Assembly (NCBI GenBank): GCA_030614485.1
Contig: JAUWTY010000076.1
Span: forward strand, 1 to 6,035
Reading direction: 5' to 3'
Length of the DNA stretch: 6,035 bases
Source of the DNA: Methanosarcinales archaeon
GTDB lineage: Archaea > Halobacteriota > Methanosarcinia > Methanosarcinales > Methanocomedenaceae
The notes below the pieces were generated by a model. The model made no database searches. It saw only the letters and a program-made list of their open reading frames with translations, and was not told the DNA's origin. A program made the translations under genes and the position numbers. This document shows positions 5,598 to 6,035 of this stretch, piece after piece (position 1 is the first letter of the stretch; the number at the start of each line of letters is the position of its first letter).

Positions 5598-6035
5598 TTA
5601 GTCAAACGTTGTGCTGGCACACCCAACCGCAGCAGAGCTGCGGGGTATAACGATTAGGATGAAAACATCAAACCTAAACAAGTCATATTTTATAGTCATC
5701 GGACCTGTTTTAACAATCGAAAAATGCCTTCTTTGAAGGCAAAGCCCTACATTTTTAAGAAGAAATGAGATTAATGCATAAAAATATCTAACTGTTGCAT
5801 TTTTAGATGATGTTCTCGGTCTAACAATATTTCTCATCCTGTATGATGCCTCAATAGCGAACCTTTTTCTATAAACTGTACTGACTTTTCGCGGAGACCA
5901 GTTAACACCAAAAACAACAAAACCAAGGTTTTCGCATCCTTTTTTCCCTCTTTTTCCTTTGAAATATTTAACATCAATAACAATATCCAGCAGAATTTGT
6001 TTCTTAGAGTTTTTCATGATATAAGTATCACGTCT
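5598..6035 (-). CDS. DDE transposase, C-terminal part (5' end outside window)
   Basis: The C-terminal part of a DDE transposase of IS4-like type. The open frame continues to the right edge with RDTYI before the ATG at 6017, so that ATG is probably internal and the N-terminal half, with the two catalytic aspartates, lies outside. Counting from that ATG, the signature YRKRFAIEASYRMRN (49-63) holds the Y-x2-R-x3-E pattern with the catalytic Glu at 56; the Lys normally found seven residues later is Asn. It is followed by RPRTSS (66-71) and RYFYALISFLLKN (77-89), which are typical of archaeal transposases of this kind. The tail (PRSSAAVGCASTTFD) is not something I recognise. The gene is more AT-rich than the neighbouring cluster, in keeping with a mobile origin. 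Whether it is intact cannot be told from here. Confidence 0.85.
   Translation of the reverse strand, partial: RRDTYIMKNSKKQILLDIVIDVKYFKGKRGKKGCENLGFVVFGVNWSPRKVSTVYRKRFAIEASYRMRNIVRPRTSSKNATVRYFYALISFLLKNVGLCLQRRHFSIVKTGPMTIKYDLFRFDVFILIVIPRSSAAVGCASTTFD
5627..5643. repeat. GC-rich hairpin at the transposase 3' end
   Basis: CCGCAG and CTGCGG form a perfect 6-bp stem around CAGAG, inside the last codons of the transposase. Just beside it TGTGC and GCACA (5610-5621) make a second short repeat. These GC-rich hairpins stand out in an AT-rich gene and could be part of the element end, or protect against read-through. There is no U-tract directly after them. Confidence 0.35.

Larger units (their letters stand above)
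5585..6035 (-). mobile_element. Insertion sequence, right-hand part truncated by window edge
   Basis: The transposase reading frame implies an insertion sequence whose left end lies a short way beyond its stop codon, somewhere around 5580-5600. I cannot place the terminal inverted repeat because the partner end is outside the window, so the left boundary is a guess. The element ends within about 50 bases of the beta-CASP promoter. Confidence 0.5.

Noticed and set aside
1..6035. CRISPR array, tRNA or rRNA genes, defence cassette
   Set aside because: No regularly spaced direct repeats, no tRNA cloverleaf with a TTCGA-type arm in a suitable gap, and no defence-family motifs were seen. All gaps are under about 200 bases.

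Overview
The window looks archaeal, most likely from the Methanosarcinales or a related methanotrophic (ANME-type) lineage. The main reasons are an unmistakable archaeal tRNA C56 2'-O-methyltransferase (Trm56), a small archaeal-type beta-CASP RNase without KH domains, a DUF4013 membrane protein, AT-rich TATA-like promoter elements upstream of strong AGGAGGT-type ribosome binding sites, and a cytochrome c maturation protein (CcmC-like). The lineage call is an inference from gene content and was not tested by any search.

Layout, left to right. (1) 1-792, minus strand: the first 264 residues of an HMGL-like acyl-CoA/oxoacid synthase, best read as a candidate Re-citrate synthase; its 3' end lies outside the window. 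(2) 937-1578, minus strand: a DUF4013 integral membrane protein with a textbook Shine-Dalgarno and a terminator-like hairpin just past its stop. (3) 1579-1777: a divergent promoter region with a strong TATA-like block beside a perfect 10-bp palindrome. (4) 1778-2551, plus strand: a six-helix CcmC-like heme-handling protein with an altered WWD motif. (5) 2614-5513, minus strand: a tight four-gene cluster in transcription order beta-CASP RNase, trm56, hexapeptide-repeat acyltransferase, DUF1405 membrane protein. The second gene starts 2 bases past the stop of the first, and the SD of the third lies inside the end of the second. (6) 5598-6035, minus strand: the C-terminal part of a DDE transposase of IS4-like type, running off the window edge and ending close to the promoter of the RNase gene.

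Functionally, the cluster pairs RNA decay or processing (beta-CASP) with tRNA modification (Trm56), followed by a probable surface-glycan or small-molecule acyltransferase and a small membrane protein. The CcmC-like protein implies c-type cytochrome maturation. A citrate synthase would feed glutamate synthesis through a partial oxidative TCA branch.

The most unusual observation is that two genes of the same cluster (the acyltransferase and the beta-CASP RNase) have conserved N-terminal sequence that continues upstream of the first ATG/GTG/TTG. In each case the best-placed initiation codon relative to a Shine-Dalgarno is non-canonical: ACG at 3724-3722, and ATT at 5513-5511 or ATA at 5519-5517. 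There is no CRISPR array, rRNA or tRNA gene that I can see, and no gene-free stretch longer than about 200 bases.
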